Assembly (NCBI GenBank): GCA_036825155.1
Contig: DAISYU010000006.1
Location: 1 to 64,000 of the forward strand
DNA length: 64,000 nt
Reading direction: 5' to 3'
Source of the DNA: DSAD01 sp036825155
Lineage (GTDB): Bacteria > Desulfobacterota > Desulfomonilia > UBA1062
Shown piece by piece: positions 52,801 to 61,292 of this stretch. The notes under the pieces are model-generated. The model made no database searches. It saw only the letters and a program-made list of their open reading frames with translations, and was not told where the DNA came from. Within the stretch, counting starts at the first letter, position 1; every line of letters starts with the position of its first letter. Both the position numbers and the translations under genes were made by a program.

Positions 52801-53310
52801 CGGCTTGGCTGTCTGTTCGGACCGGAGGGGTATGCCGACAAGAGCAGGTCTCTCATGGACGAGTGGCTGCTGAACAAGGTTGTCAAGGAATTTCTCATGA
52901 AACTCGGACTGGAAGAGGAAGCGGCATCATATGAGACGCTTCTCCTCGACATCCTGACCACGTATCAGAACTGGGTCGCAGTGGTGCAGACGCAGGGAAC
53001 AGGGGCCCTCATGAGGAGGATGTTCTCGGATAGAGACGTCAGGGCCTATCTGGGTTTGAATGAATACGACGGGAAGTGGTGGTACAACAAGGAATCCATG
53101 GAAGCCCTTTTGTACTGGTTGTACTGCATCTCTGCCATAACATCGGTTCATTCCTACCTGGGCGATGAGGCTGCATTGATAAAGTCACTGAGAGCAAACC
53201 ACCGGGCAATCACGGGTATCATGAAGAATTCATCCGATGCTGGCTACAATGCAGAGAAATTCCTTGCCCTGTTCGATAAAGAACACAGGAGAAGAACGGT
53301 CACACCTTGA
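49852..53310 (+). CDS. Giant GH13 alpha-amylase-family protein
   Basis: 1152 residues, roughly twice a typical alpha-amylase. The catalytic barrel lies in the middle, about residues 300-680. Region I is TDMVPNHMG near 388, region II is PIIRFDAAM with the RxD nucleophile D510, region III is LLLAEAFW with acid/base E575, and region IV is NFMNNPDEE with D636. Pro replaces the usual His just before that last Asp. The first 300 residues and the last 350 are mostly helical and match no domain I know. No signal peptide, so a cytoplasmic glycogen/maltodextrin role is likely. Activity is not determined. Confidence 0.85.
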   Translation: MFEFHISKQARDTYDFDESLFSTSGNVIFADFAAARRFADRMNTVRDAAHHPERAVKASEINAMGLIDEILHYMVELYRRNVNPHAISEAYHHTKAGIPDADQTLGAFAELFPPIDAYKGRITVKQYLETNTKGVPNTHITLEEMLLVYIANKNPAVRSYIELFDDTALHKTTRYLEMISSVERYFSSQPGFGPYNQTLIDLLLAPAKAAPDSLFDQLEYIRTHWGGLISELLIRLLGSMDFIKEERKARFLGPGPALVPRFGLKELEEIERFSPDEDWMPRLVLIAKSVYVWLHQLSEKYGREISRLDHIPDQELESLARWGFTGLWLIGIWERSPASRRIKQMTGNPEAAASAYSIYDYIISHELGGRGAFENLKTRAASYGIRIGTDMVPNHMGIYSKWVIEHPQWFIQVDSSPFPAYSFSGENLSLDDRVELNIENGYWDRSDAAVVFKRYDRYTGDTRYIYHGNDGTSMPWNDTAQLDFLKSEVRQAVIRTTIEIAKDFPIIRFDAAMTLAKRHFQRLWYPLPGYGGDIPSRAEHSVSQEDFDRLFPVEFWRELVDRVALEAPNTLLLAEAFWLMEGYFVRSLGMHRVYNSAFMNMLKAEENSKYRDVIKNVLRFNPEILRRFVNFMNNPDEEPAIEQFGKQDKYFGVATMMVTMPGLPMFGHGQIEGFGEKYGMEYMRAYWDERVDEDLVRRHEREIFPLLKKRHLFSGVENFVFYDVLNDDGHVNEDVFAYSNTSGDEKALILYNNRYAEAAGWVRRSVAMSMDTGSGRHIVHKSLAESLGFADDDTLYYILKDSLSSLEFLRQGRELCRDGLRIHLGAFKTNVLTDFREMRDYDGQVRRLWEKLGGSGVPDVMTALQELYLEQVLDPFRQILRVDLLSRTLMDGRRQGAIPADFKARVSHFITQAGQYVQAGTDQHLLDETIHSYVEALIRLEDLKGIAAGKRLPAVKYLFSRVSDKIPDDLSWWRIPLLWCIVCRLGCLFGPEGYADKSRSLMDEWLLNKVVKEFLMKLGLEEEAASYETLLLDILTTYQNWVAVVQTQGTGALMRRMFSDRDVRAYLGLNEYDGKWWYNKESMEALLYWLYCISAITSVHSYLGDEAALIKSLRANHRAITGIMKNSSDAGYNAEKFLALFDKEHRRRTVTP

Positions 53311-53373
53311 AAACATGGGATTCAGGAAAATCGTTCTTCTTAAGAAACAGAATTCATCCCGGGGGGTGCGTAA

Positions 53374-54777
53374 TCAGAACCAGCTGCTGCCGTCCCAGCA
53401 GTGCGTGCACAATTTCTCCTTGGGCATGCCGATAGCCTTCACGAGGTCGTCCATGGTCTGGAACTTGAGCGAGGTCAGGCCGAGACGTGCCCTGATCTTC
53501 TCCACCATGGCAACGTTTCTGCTCGAGCCTGCCTGGGCATATTCCTCAAGGAACTTGTCATCTTTCCCCTCGATCTCCTGGATGGCCATCCTGCCGGCCA
53601 GGTCCAGAGTGGACCTGGATGTGGAGAAATTCAGGAATTCGCACGGATAAATCAGAGTAGGGCATGCGATCCGCATATGGACTTCGAGGGCGCCGTAGTC
53701 ATACAGGATCTGCACATTGTCTTTCAGCTGGGTGCCGCGGACAATGGAATCGTCGCAGAATACGATTCTCTTCCCCTCGATCAGGGCCTTGTTTGGTATG
53801 AGCTTCATCTTTGCAACAAGGTCTCTCATGGCCTGGCTCTGGGGCATGAAGCTTCGAGGCCAGGTGGGGGTGTATTTCACATAGGGCCGCATATAGGGTA
53901 TGTGCTTTTCCATTGCATAGCCCACGGCATGGCCTATCCCGGAGTCCGGTATGCCCGAGACCAGGTCCGCTTCGATATCATCCTTTCTGGCAAGAGTTCT
54001 TCCGCACCGGTAGCGGACAGACTCGACATTGATGTTTTCGTAATTTGATGGCGGGTAACCGTAGTAAACCCAGAGGAAGGAACAGATCTGCATGTCCTCG
54101 CCGGGTTTTTTGAGCTGTGTGTAACCGTCTGCGGTTATAGAAACGACCTCTCCGGGTCCGACGTAGTATTCCACCTCATACTCGAGGTTTGAAAGGGCGC
54201 ATGATTCAGAGGATGCAGCAAAAGCCCCCGCTTTTTTTCCGATAATGATCGGTGTTCTTCCCAGCTTGTCCCTGGCTGCGATAATGCCTTCATCAGTGAG
54301 GACCAGCAGTGAGCATGATCCTTGAATGGAAGCATAGACATTCCTGATACCATCGACGAAGGTGGATTCTTCGCAGATCAGCATTGCGACGAGTTCTGTA
54401 GGGTTTATATCCTGGCCTGAAGTCTCGGAGAAATACTTTCTCCGAGAAAAGGCTTTCTTTCCCAGTTCATGAATATTGTTGATCTTCCCCACGGTAACAA
54501 TACCGAAGGTCCCCAGGTGGGAGTTGATGATCAGCGGTTGCGCATCGTTGTCGCTGATAATCCCGATGCCGTTTCCCCCGCTGAAATCAGAAAGTTCTGG
54601 TTCGAACTTTGAACGGAAATAGGCGTTTTCGATGTTGTGGATAGAACGGGTAAATCCCTCCTCATTGACAACGGCGAGACCTCCCCGTTTTGTCCCGAGA
54701 TGGGAATGATAGTCCGTACCATAAAAAAGATCCCGTACACAATCGTGATGAGAAGTTACTCCAAAAAGCCCACCCAT
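53374..54777 (-). CDS. PurF-like amidophosphoribosyltransferase paralogue without N-terminal Cys
   Basis: 467 residues of the PurF fold. The Ntn glutaminase domain starts MGGLFGVTSHHDC, where normal PurF has MCGIFG, so the nucleophile Cys2 is Gly. Retained are NPTELVAMLI and DKLGRTPII in that domain. The PRPP loop is VFCDDSIVRGTQ, with the DD pair at 342-343. Four cysteines (C232, C379, C457, C460) match the spacing of the Fe-S ligands in Bacillus PurF. The synthetase half may thus use free ammonia or another amine. I start at the ATG with GAGGTG upstream, not the TTG three codons earlier. It follows guaA. Confidence 0.88.
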   Translation of the reverse strand: MGGLFGVTSHHDCVRDLFYGTDYHSHLGTKRGGLAVVNEEGFTRSIHNIENAYFRSKFEPELSDFSGGNGIGIISDNDAQPLIINSHLGTFGIVTVGKINNIHELGKKAFSRRKYFSETSGQDINPTELVAMLICEESTFVDGIRNVYASIQGSCSLLVLTDEGIIAARDKLGRTPIIIGKKAGAFAASSESCALSNLEYEVEYYVGPGEVVSITADGYTQLKKPGEDMQICSFLWVYYGYPPSNYENINVESVRYRCGRTLARKDDIEADLVSGIPDSGIGHAVGYAMEKHIPYMRPYVKYTPTWPRSFMPQSQAMRDLVAKMKLIPNKALIEGKRIVFCDDSIVRGTQLKDNVQILYDYGALEVHMRIACPTLIYPCEFLNFSTSRSTLDLAGRMAIQEIEGKDDKFLEEYAQAGSSRNVAMVEKIRARLGLTSLKFQTMDDLVKAIGMPKEKLCTHCWDGSSWF

Positions 54778-54946
54778 ATCAAGCACCTCACTTAATTGAT
54801 AGTCTTAGAACATTTAAGTACTCAAACACGTTTTGCCTTAGATCATCATGATCATCAGGCTCCGATAGTGCCGTTGACTCGTTACAATCTCCGATTTCTT
54901 TTTGTCGTGATGCACCTTCCGGTTCCATAACCCGCTTAAAAGGCCC

Positions 54947-56485
54947 TCACTCCCACTCAATGGTACTTGGTGGTTTTGAACTGATATCGTATACAACCCG
55001 GTTTACGCCCTTTACCTCATTGATGATCCTGGTGGATATCCTGGCCAGGACCTCATACGGGATCTTCACCCAGTCAGCGGTCATCCCGTCAAGGCTTGAG
55101 ACTGCCCGGATTGCAATAACATTTGCATAGGTGCGTTCGTCCCCCATAACGCCGACGCTCTTGACCGGGAGCAGCACGGCAAATGACTGCCAGATATCCT
55201 TGTAACCGTCATACTTCTGGATCTCTTCCTGGACCCGCTTGTCCGCCTCCTGGAGGATAGCCACATTTTCGGCATTTACCTCACCGAGGATACGGACCCC
55301 CAGTCCGGGGCCCGGAAACGGCTGCCGGTTGATCAGCCTCTCGGGCAGGCCGAGTTCTCTGCCGAGAACCCTGACCTCATCCTTGAAGAGTTCTTTCAGC
55401 GGTTCAATTAATACGAATTTCAGGTCTTCGGGGAGGCCCCCGACATTATGATGACTTTTGATGGTTGCAGACGGTCCTCCCTTGGCTGACCGGCTCTCGA
55501 TGATGTCAGGGTAGAGGGTTCCCTGGGCCAGGAAATCCGCGCCGCCTATTCGTTCGGCCTCTTTGTAGAACACATCGATAAAGGTATTGCCGATTCTCTT
55601 TCTTTTCTCCTCGGGTTCGGTAATTCCTTTCAACCGGTCAAGAAAGGTGTTTCGTGCATCGACAATATCGAGATTCAGAGGGTATTCCTTTGTGAAGAGA
55701 TGGCGGATTTCATCCACCTCTCCTCCACGGAGCAGTCCATTGTCCACAAAGATTGCGGTCATCTGATCTCCGATGGCCTTGTTGATAAGGGCAGCTACCA
55801 CTGTTGAATCCACACCACCCGAAAGGCCGCAGATCAGCCGGGAAGCCCCGACTCTTGAACGGATTTCCTTGATGGACTCTTCTATGAACCCGGCCATGCT
55901 CCAGTCGCCTGAGCAGCCGGCAATCCCAAAGAGGAAGTTCTTGATAATCTCCTTGCCCAGGGGTGTGTGCACCACTTCCGGGTGGAACTGCACGCCAAAG
56001 AGCTTTTTTGTCAACTCGCCCATCGCTGCGATGGGGCAGACACCGGTGCTGGCAAGAACAGAGAATCCCTGAGGGGGTGAGACCACCTGGTCACCATGGC
56101 TCATCCATACGTTTATTTTCTTATCGATGCCGGAAAAGAGCGACCCGTCAATATCAATATCGATCGTTGCAGGTCCGTATTCTCCGGAAAGGCCCCGCTC
56201 GAGACTTCCGCCGAGAACCTGTGCCATGAGCTGCATGCCGTAACAGATGCCCAGGACCGGGACACCCAGGTCAAGTATCTTCGGGTCGATTCCCGGATGG
56301 GGGTCCTTCAAGACCGAGGCAGGTCCTCCGGAGAGAACGATTGCCTTCGGGGCAAGGTCGGCCAGATCTTCACAGGCGATGTCATGGGGCAGGATTTCAC
56401 AGTAGACGCCGCATTCCCTTACACGCCGTGCGATAAGTTGGGCATATTGTGACCCATAGTCAAGAACAGCAACGAGTTCATGCAT
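54947..56485 (-). CDS. guaA: GMP synthase (glutamine-hydrolysing)
   Basis: 512 residues, full length. The class I amidotransferase domain has the nucleophile Cys in PVLGICYGMQLM near residue 79 and HPEV near 168. The ATP-pyrophosphatase motif is GLSGGVDSTVVAAL near 223. The dimerisation domain ends VNRVVYDISSKPPSTIEWE, the GuaA terminus. It converts XMP to GMP. It lies between dapF (85 bases upstream) and the PurF-like gene (169 bases downstream). Confidence 0.97.
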   Translation of the reverse strand: MHELVAVLDYGSQYAQLIARRVRECGVYCEILPHDIACEDLADLAPKAIVLSGGPASVLKDPHPGIDPKILDLGVPVLGICYGMQLMAQVLGGSLERGLSGEYGPATIDIDIDGSLFSGIDKKINVWMSHGDQVVSPPQGFSVLASTGVCPIAAMGELTKKLFGVQFHPEVVHTPLGKEIIKNFLFGIAGCSGDWSMAGFIEESIKEIRSRVGASRLICGLSGGVDSTVVAALINKAIGDQMTAIFVDNGLLRGGEVDEIRHLFTKEYPLNLDIVDARNTFLDRLKGITEPEEKRKRIGNTFIDVFYKEAERIGGADFLAQGTLYPDIIESRSAKGGPSATIKSHHNVGGLPEDLKFVLIEPLKELFKDEVRVLGRELGLPERLINRQPFPGPGLGVRILGEVNAENVAILQEADKRVQEEIQKYDGYKDIWQSFAVLLPVKSVGVMGDERTYANVIAIRAVSSLDGMTADWVKIPYEVLARISTRIINEVKGVNRVVYDISSKPPSTIEWE

Positions 56486-56570
56486 GATAATATTCCTTAC
56501 TCTCAGGGATTTTCATAAATACCGGTATGCACGGCAGACGGTTCATGTCTGATATACGACAGTGCATACT

Positions 56571-57395
56571 CTACAGGATGAGGGTTCCGGTATACACCGT
56601 AACCACCGCACCGCTGAGCCATACATCGGTAACACGTTCATGGTTCAGGGTAAAATCTATCTTCAGTTCACCGCCGGGCATTGTGACGTGCACCGGTGGG
56701 GGGACATTCTTTACATATGTGCTGATGATCGCCGAAGCCACAGCTCCTGTTCCGCACGCCAGGGTCTCGGCCTCGACGCCGCGTTCATAGGTGCGGACGT
56801 TGATATGGCCTGCCTGAGAGACCTGAACAAAATCAACATTCGTGCCTGCAGGCGAGAAATACTCATGCATGCGTATGGTCCGGCCGAGATCTTCGACCGG
56901 CATCGTAGAGAGTGAGTCGGTAAAAACAATGGTATGGGGAACTCCGGAATTGATGAAGTGAACGAGGTGGAGATCATTACCGATCTCAAGACGAATATCC
57001 TTCTTCAAATCAGTAGGTTCCGTCAGCCTTATGGATACATCATCTGCGTTTACTCTGGCCTGAATGATACCTGCCAATGTCTTGAACCTCATCTGATCGC
57101 CTGCAATCTTTTCATGGAAGGCAAACAGTGCGGCACAACGGGCCCCGTTTCCGCACATTTCAGCTTCGCTTCCGTCTGCATTGAAGATGCGGTAATTGAA
57201 ATCCGCTTCTTCGGATGCTTCAAGGATGAGGACCCCGTCTGCGCCCACGGCTGTTCTCCTGGGGCAATACCGTGCTGCAAATGCGGACCAGTCAAGGGCA
57301 AATCGACCCTGCATGTTATTGATGACAATGAAGTCATTGCCCGTGCCCGACATTTTGGTAAATGGAATCGATTTGTTGCTATGTGCAGATCTCAT
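56571..57395 (-). CDS. dapF: Diaminopimelate epimerase
   Basis: 274 residues, full length. The two catalytic cysteines are in EMCGNGARCAALF near 79 (first pattern) and TLACGTGAVASAI near 216. FTKMSGTGNDFIVINNM near the N-terminus is the family signature. It epimerises LL- to meso-diaminopimelate for lysine and peptidoglycan. It follows dapL by 186 bases on the same strand, and the two successive steps of the aminotransferase pathway are thus encoded together. Confidence 0.96.
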   Translation of the reverse strand: MRSAHSNKSIPFTKMSGTGNDFIVINNMQGRFALDWSAFAARYCPRRTAVGADGVLILEASEEADFNYRIFNADGSEAEMCGNGARCAALFAFHEKIAGDQMRFKTLAGIIQARVNADDVSIRLTEPTDLKKDIRLEIGNDLHLVHFINSGVPHTIVFTDSLSTMPVEDLGRTIRMHEYFSPAGTNVDFVQVSQAGHINVRTYERGVEAETLACGTGAVASAIISTYVKNVPPPVHVTMPGGELKIDFTLNHERVTDVWLSGAVVTVYTGTLIL

Positions 57396-57581
57396 ATTTT
57401 TCTAACTTTCATCCCTGTTCTTGAGAAGAATGTGATCATTAAAATGTGTTATGATCACCAAGAAGTGAGCTTGCATTAACAAACTCTCCTGCCTAAGTCA
57501 AGGCTCCGTGGGCCTAGTTTTTTGCACTTTCCTGCCAGGACCGGTCTGTTGTGGTCAACAGAGCATGTCTTCCGTGATGGC

Positions 57582-58808
57582 CTATTTTTTCAAGGCATTT
57601 GTGATCCTCGACATTGCCTCTTCCACATGTTCAAAGTTATTGAATGCACTGATTCTCACATAACCCTGACCGCATGTGCCGAATCCTGCTCCCGGGGTAC
57701 AGACAACCCCGGCCTCTTTCAGGAGCAGATCAAAGAATTCCCATGAATCCTTCCGGGCATCCACCCAGATATACGGTGAATTCACTCCTCCGACACAGTC
57801 ATATCCCAGGGCCTGGATCTTTTCCCGGATATGCCGCGCGTTCTTAAGATAGTAGTCGATCAATGATGCGACCTGTTTTTCTCCTTCGGGGGTATAGATC
57901 GCTTCAGCGGCCTTCTGCACCGGATAGGAGACACCGTTGAATTTTGTGGTCTGCCGTCTGTTCCACATGTCTCGAAGCGCATGCCTGTTCCCGGAACCGT
58001 CGTAGGCCATGCAGGTCTCAGGAACCACCGTGTATGCACAGCGGGTTCCCGTGAATCCGGCTGTCTTGGAGTAACTTCTGAATTCAATTGCCACTTCTCT
58101 GGCGCCATCTATCTCGTAGATGGAGTGGGGCAGTGTTTCGTCTCTGATAAAGGCTTCATAGGCGGCATCAAAGAGGATAAGCGCCTTGGTCTCACGGGCA
58201 TAATCCACCCAGTTTTGCAAGAGATCCTTGGTTATGGTTGCACCGGTCGGATTGTTGGGAAAACACAAGTAGATCAGATCCACCTTTTCTTTCGGGAGAT
58301 CGGGGACATATCCGTTATCCCGGGTGCTCTTAAGGTATACGATCCCGCCATAGCGGCCGTCTGCAAAGTCGAGTGTCCGCCCTGCCATGATGTTTGTGTC
58401 CAGATACACCGGATATACCGGGTCGGGAATTGCAATGGTAATATCATTTGCGAATAGTTCCTGGATGTTCGCCGTATCACACTTTGCGCCGTCGCTTATG
58501 AATATCTCATTCGCAGATATGTCTGCGCCCCGTGATCGAAAGTCATGAGCAGCGATGGCCTCACGCAGGAAAGAATATCCCTGTTCCGGGCCATAACCCC
58601 TGAATGTGCCGTCATGTGCCATTTCATCGACTGCCTTGTGAAATGCATCGATGCATACCTGTGGGAGAGCCCTGGTGACATCTCCAATGCCGAGCTTGAT
58701 CACATCTTTTTCAGGATGCTCCTTCTGAAAGGACGCTACCCGTTTTGCGATCTCGGAAAACAGGTAGGATGCCCTGAGTTTCAGGTAATTTTCATTGATA
58801 CGGATCAT
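57582..58808 (-). CDS. dapL: LL-diaminopimelate aminotransferase
   Basis: 408 residues, fold-type I PLP enzyme. The Schiff-base Lys is in FRSYSKTAGFTGTR near 240, and CFPNNPTGATITKDLL near 182 holds the PLP Asn. DVIKLGIGDVTRALPQVC near 35 and GPEQGYSFLREAIA are DapL signatures, distinguishing it from general aminotransferases. It converts tetrahydrodipicolinate directly to LL-DAP with glutamate, the short pathway found in plants, chlamydiae and many anaerobes. dapF follows on the same strand. Confidence 0.95.
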   Translation of the reverse strand: MIRINENYLKLRASYLFSEIAKRVASFQKEHPEKDVIKLGIGDVTRALPQVCIDAFHKAVDEMAHDGTFRGYGPEQGYSFLREAIAAHDFRSRGADISANEIFISDGAKCDTANIQELFANDITIAIPDPVYPVYLDTNIMAGRTLDFADGRYGGIVYLKSTRDNGYVPDLPKEKVDLIYLCFPNNPTGATITKDLLQNWVDYARETKALILFDAAYEAFIRDETLPHSIYEIDGAREVAIEFRSYSKTAGFTGTRCAYTVVPETCMAYDGSGNRHALRDMWNRRQTTKFNGVSYPVQKAAEAIYTPEGEKQVASLIDYYLKNARHIREKIQALGYDCVGGVNSPYIWVDARKDSWEFFDLLLKEAGVVCTPGAGFGTCGQGYVRISAFNNFEHVEEAMSRITNALKK

Positions 58809-59059
58809 ATGCTGTCCTTAACGTTTTTGCATTATTCCATACCATGAAACCCATAGATTTCCAATGCATTAACATTTTATACAACAGGCCTTTTGTGATG
58901 ATCGAGCCCTGGCTTTGTATGATCCATGCCTACCTGGATCCCGGTTTGTATCTCGGGTGGTAACTCCCTTAAAAAACTCCATGTGCGTGATGAATATTAT
59001 AGTAAAGGAAATTCCGTGAGATGTCGAAAAATGATTATAAAGCCAAAGACAGGTAGCGT

Positions 59060-59821
59060 ATGGATGATAAAAGGGGACAGATAAGGGAAAAATTGAGAAT
59101 CGCTGCCCGGTATCAGGATAGTGCGGGCAATGTCTTGTGCGGGACGGTGCTCAATATCAGTCTGGGCGGTTTATATATCGAGACAAGGGATCCCCTCACT
59201 GCAGGTGCCCCGTTAAACATCAGTCTGGATGCCGTTGACATCGGCAAGATCATGGATGTGCATGGACGTGTTGTCCGGGTTGATACCGACAGAGGTATGG
59301 CCGTTGAATTTACGTCTGTCGGCGATGAGAAAATGCATGAGCTCATCAGGATGATTAAACGGACCACGATCTCGTCAGCCCATGAGCAGCCGGAAGTTGA
59401 GGACACTGTATTAAAGAATACACAGAATTTGTCGAATAATACTATAAATCAGGGTGACAGCGTGAGCAGGAAAGAAATGAGAAAACACTCCAGGAAATTG
59501 CTGAGAATAGAGGCTCGGTATCAGGATACCAACGGTGCGGTTTTGAAAGGAATCGTCAGAGATCTCTCTCTCGGCGGAGTGTTTATTGAGACCGGCTATC
59601 CCCTTGAGCCCTCAGTCTATGTTACTATCAGTCTCGATGCAAAGGACATCGGCAAGGTGATCGATGTGCAGGGAAAAGTGGTGAGGGTCGTTGCCCACAA
59701 AGGCATGGCTATCGAGTTTGCCAACAAAGAACACCGCGATATCAAACTGCTTCTCCATGCCATGAGAAGACTTGACCAGGCGTCGCTCCTTTCCCTGAGC
59801 AGATCCGCCATGGGTGATTAA
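59060..59821 (+). CDS. Tandem PilZ-domain protein
   Basis: 253 residues made of two PilZ domains, about 1-105 and 140-250, clearly duplicated from each other. Domain one has the RxxxR part in LRIAARYQD and the D/NxSxxG part in NISLGGLYIET. Domain two repeats both in LRIEARYQD and DLSLGGVFIET. All residues needed to bind c-di-GMP are present in both. The linker around 105-135 is polar, and there is no signal peptide or effector domain. It should be a cytoplasmic c-di-GMP receptor with two binding sites. Its partner is unknown. Confidence 0.9.
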   Translation: MDDKRGQIREKLRIAARYQDSAGNVLCGTVLNISLGGLYIETRDPLTAGAPLNISLDAVDIGKIMDVHGRVVRVDTDRGMAVEFTSVGDEKMHELIRMIKRTTISSAHEQPEVEDTVLKNTQNLSNNTINQGDSVSRKEMRKHSRKLLRIEARYQDTNGAVLKGIVRDLSLGGVFIETGYPLEPSVYVTISLDAKDIGKVIDVQGKVVRVVAHKGMAIEFANKEHRDIKLLLHAMRRLDQASLLSLSRSAMGD

Positions 59822-59876
59822 CCGCAGATTAGAGAGATCCCTCGATTCTCTCATTCCTTATGGTTCCCTGATAAAG

Positions 59877-59911
59877 AATAAAAAGCACCCCTTGGAGAAC
59901 AGGGGCGCTTT
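59877..59911 (-). terminator. Terminator between the PilZ and periplasmic repeat genes
   Basis: Read on the minus strand, an 11-base stem (AAAGCGCCCCT with AGGGGTGCTTT, one mismatch) with an eight-base loop is followed by TTTTTATTCTTT. It serves the minus-strand gene and may also work for the PilZ gene. Confidence 0.7.
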
Positions 59912-59931
59912 CTTGTCGCTAAGAGGCAGGC

Positions 59932-60657
59932 TTAGAGCTCAGCAAGAAGCCTGTTTGCCCAGTCAGCATAGTATTTTTCATCAGCTGTTGCAGCCTTCTC
60001 CAGGAGGACCTTTGCTTCGTCCGTTGACTTGGTCTTAATCAGGACTTCTGAGAGAAAGACCTGGCCTTCGGCATCATCCGGGAAGAGCTGCTGGTATTCT
60101 TTGAGGTACGTGAGAGCCTTGTCCTTCTTCTGGAGAGGCCATGGCAGGACAAACCAGAAACGGCCCAGGGCCTTTATGGGGCCGCCGTCCTCATACATCT
60201 TGTCCAGTTCGTATGATTTTTCAAAGCTGCTCTGGGTCTTATCTTTCAGTCCTTCTTTCAGTGCAGTGAGGATGCTCACGCCGTCCGAATAGTTACCCAC
60301 CGAGCATCCATACCAGAAATACCCGTCTATCTTGTTCGGGTCGAGTTCTATTGCCTTCTCCCCATATTTCATCCCGAGTTTTCCGTATTCCTTGCAGATA
60401 TCCTCCCAGCCTTCGACACCCAGCTTCTTGGAATCATTGGCGTACTCCCTGTAGGCACGTGATGTCTTCCATGCAGCCTCATAGCTGGTGGGGTCCTCCT
60501 CTAAGGCCTGAGCGTAGAGCTGTGCGGATTTCAGCAGATTCTCTACTCCACCCTGATCATAAAGCGCATCGGCAGCTGTAAGGTCCACCGCCAGGAGACT
60601 CATCGGCAGCAACAAGACAAAAAGAAGACCGATTCCCCCTAAGATAACTCTCCTCAT
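59932..60657 (-). CDS. Periplasmic TPR-like repeat protein
   Basis: 241 residues from MRRVILGGIGLLFVLLLPMSLLA, a clear signal peptide with cleavage near residue 23. AGGAGG ten bases upstream decides this ATG. The mature protein is helical with TPR-like units (AAKTSRAY-type WKTSRAYREYANDSKKLG, EKAIELDPNKIDGYFWYGCS, LTYLKEYQQLFPDDAEGQ, VLLEKAATADEKYYADWANR). It probably acts as a periplasmic or outer-membrane scaffold, perhaps with the TRAP-T or pilus systems that use such proteins. No partner gene is adjacent. Confidence 0.8.
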   Translation of the reverse strand: MRRVILGGIGLLFVLLLPMSLLAVDLTAADALYDQGGVENLLKSAQLYAQALEEDPTSYEAAWKTSRAYREYANDSKKLGVEGWEDICKEYGKLGMKYGEKAIELDPNKIDGYFWYGCSVGNYSDGVSILTALKEGLKDKTQSSFEKSYELDKMYEDGGPIKALGRFWFVLPWPLQKKDKALTYLKEYQQLFPDDAEGQVFLSEVLIKTKSTDEAKVLLEKAATADEKYYADWANRLLAEL

Positions 60658-60702
60658 AATAACATATCCTCCTTCCTCAAAGTATATATTGTTAACCAAT
60701 AT

Positions 60703-60731
60703 AATCTATCGCTATCAATGCAGTATATCAA
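60703..60731 (-). promoter_or_regulatory. Candidate promoter for the periplasmic repeat gene
   Basis: Minus-strand TTGATA (60726-60731), 17-base spacer, TAGATT (60703-60708), 46 bases upstream of the start codon. Confidence 0.4.
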
Positions 60732-60908
60732 GGGAAAAGATAGAGACGACTATATAAAATACATAAATATACAATAATGTGCATCGCGGCAGGGTTGTAT
60801 ATATTACGCAGGGGCCTTGTTCTGCTGAATCAGGATGCCGGCAGGTGTTGCCCGGTGCATTCTTTTTATACTTGCCAAAAAAAGGGAATTGGCGTAGCTC
60901 AAACATCT

Positions 60909-61274
60909 ATGGCGTACGAGAAGATCAATTCTCAGGTGCCCAATATGAAAGGTATTGCGCTTGATTTCCCTTTTTTCCGTTTCAGATACGTTAAAGTCCA
61001 GGAAGAACCGCAAAAACAGGTCCAGCCGGAGACCGCAACAAAGGTCGAAACTTCCAGGAGTATAGAGTATTCATCTCCCAGGACAATAACGGTTTCATAC
61101 GTAAAACCTGCCGAGGTCACGACCCTTGGCATTGATCCGTTGGTATCCAATGCATCGGTCATCCATGAACTTGTCTATGGACGAATCAATGGATATTCCA
61201 GTGGGGCGAAACCTGAAACAAACTACCCTGTCTCAAAGGAATATATTCCCCCGTCTCTTGATATTATTGTGTAA
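60909..61274 (+). CDS. Hypothetical protein
   Basis: 121 residues from ATG 60909; upstream in-frame sequence to 60777 is Cys-rich and unlike the rest, so I do not extend it. The protein is beta- and turn-rich (DFPFFRFRYVKVQEEPQ, then a QxxxPxT linker, then SRSIEYSSPRTITVSYVKP), without membrane helix. No family is recognised. It precedes the histone-deacetylase-like gene by 18 bases in the same direction and may share a transcript. Confidence 0.5.
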   Translation: MAYEKINSQVPNMKGIALDFPFFRFRYVKVQEEPQKQVQPETATKVETSRSIEYSSPRTITVSYVKPAEVTTLGIDPLVSNASVIHELVYGRINGYSSGAKPETNYPVSKEYIPPSLDIIV

Positions 61275-61292
61275 TTGTTTTAAGTTGCTTAT

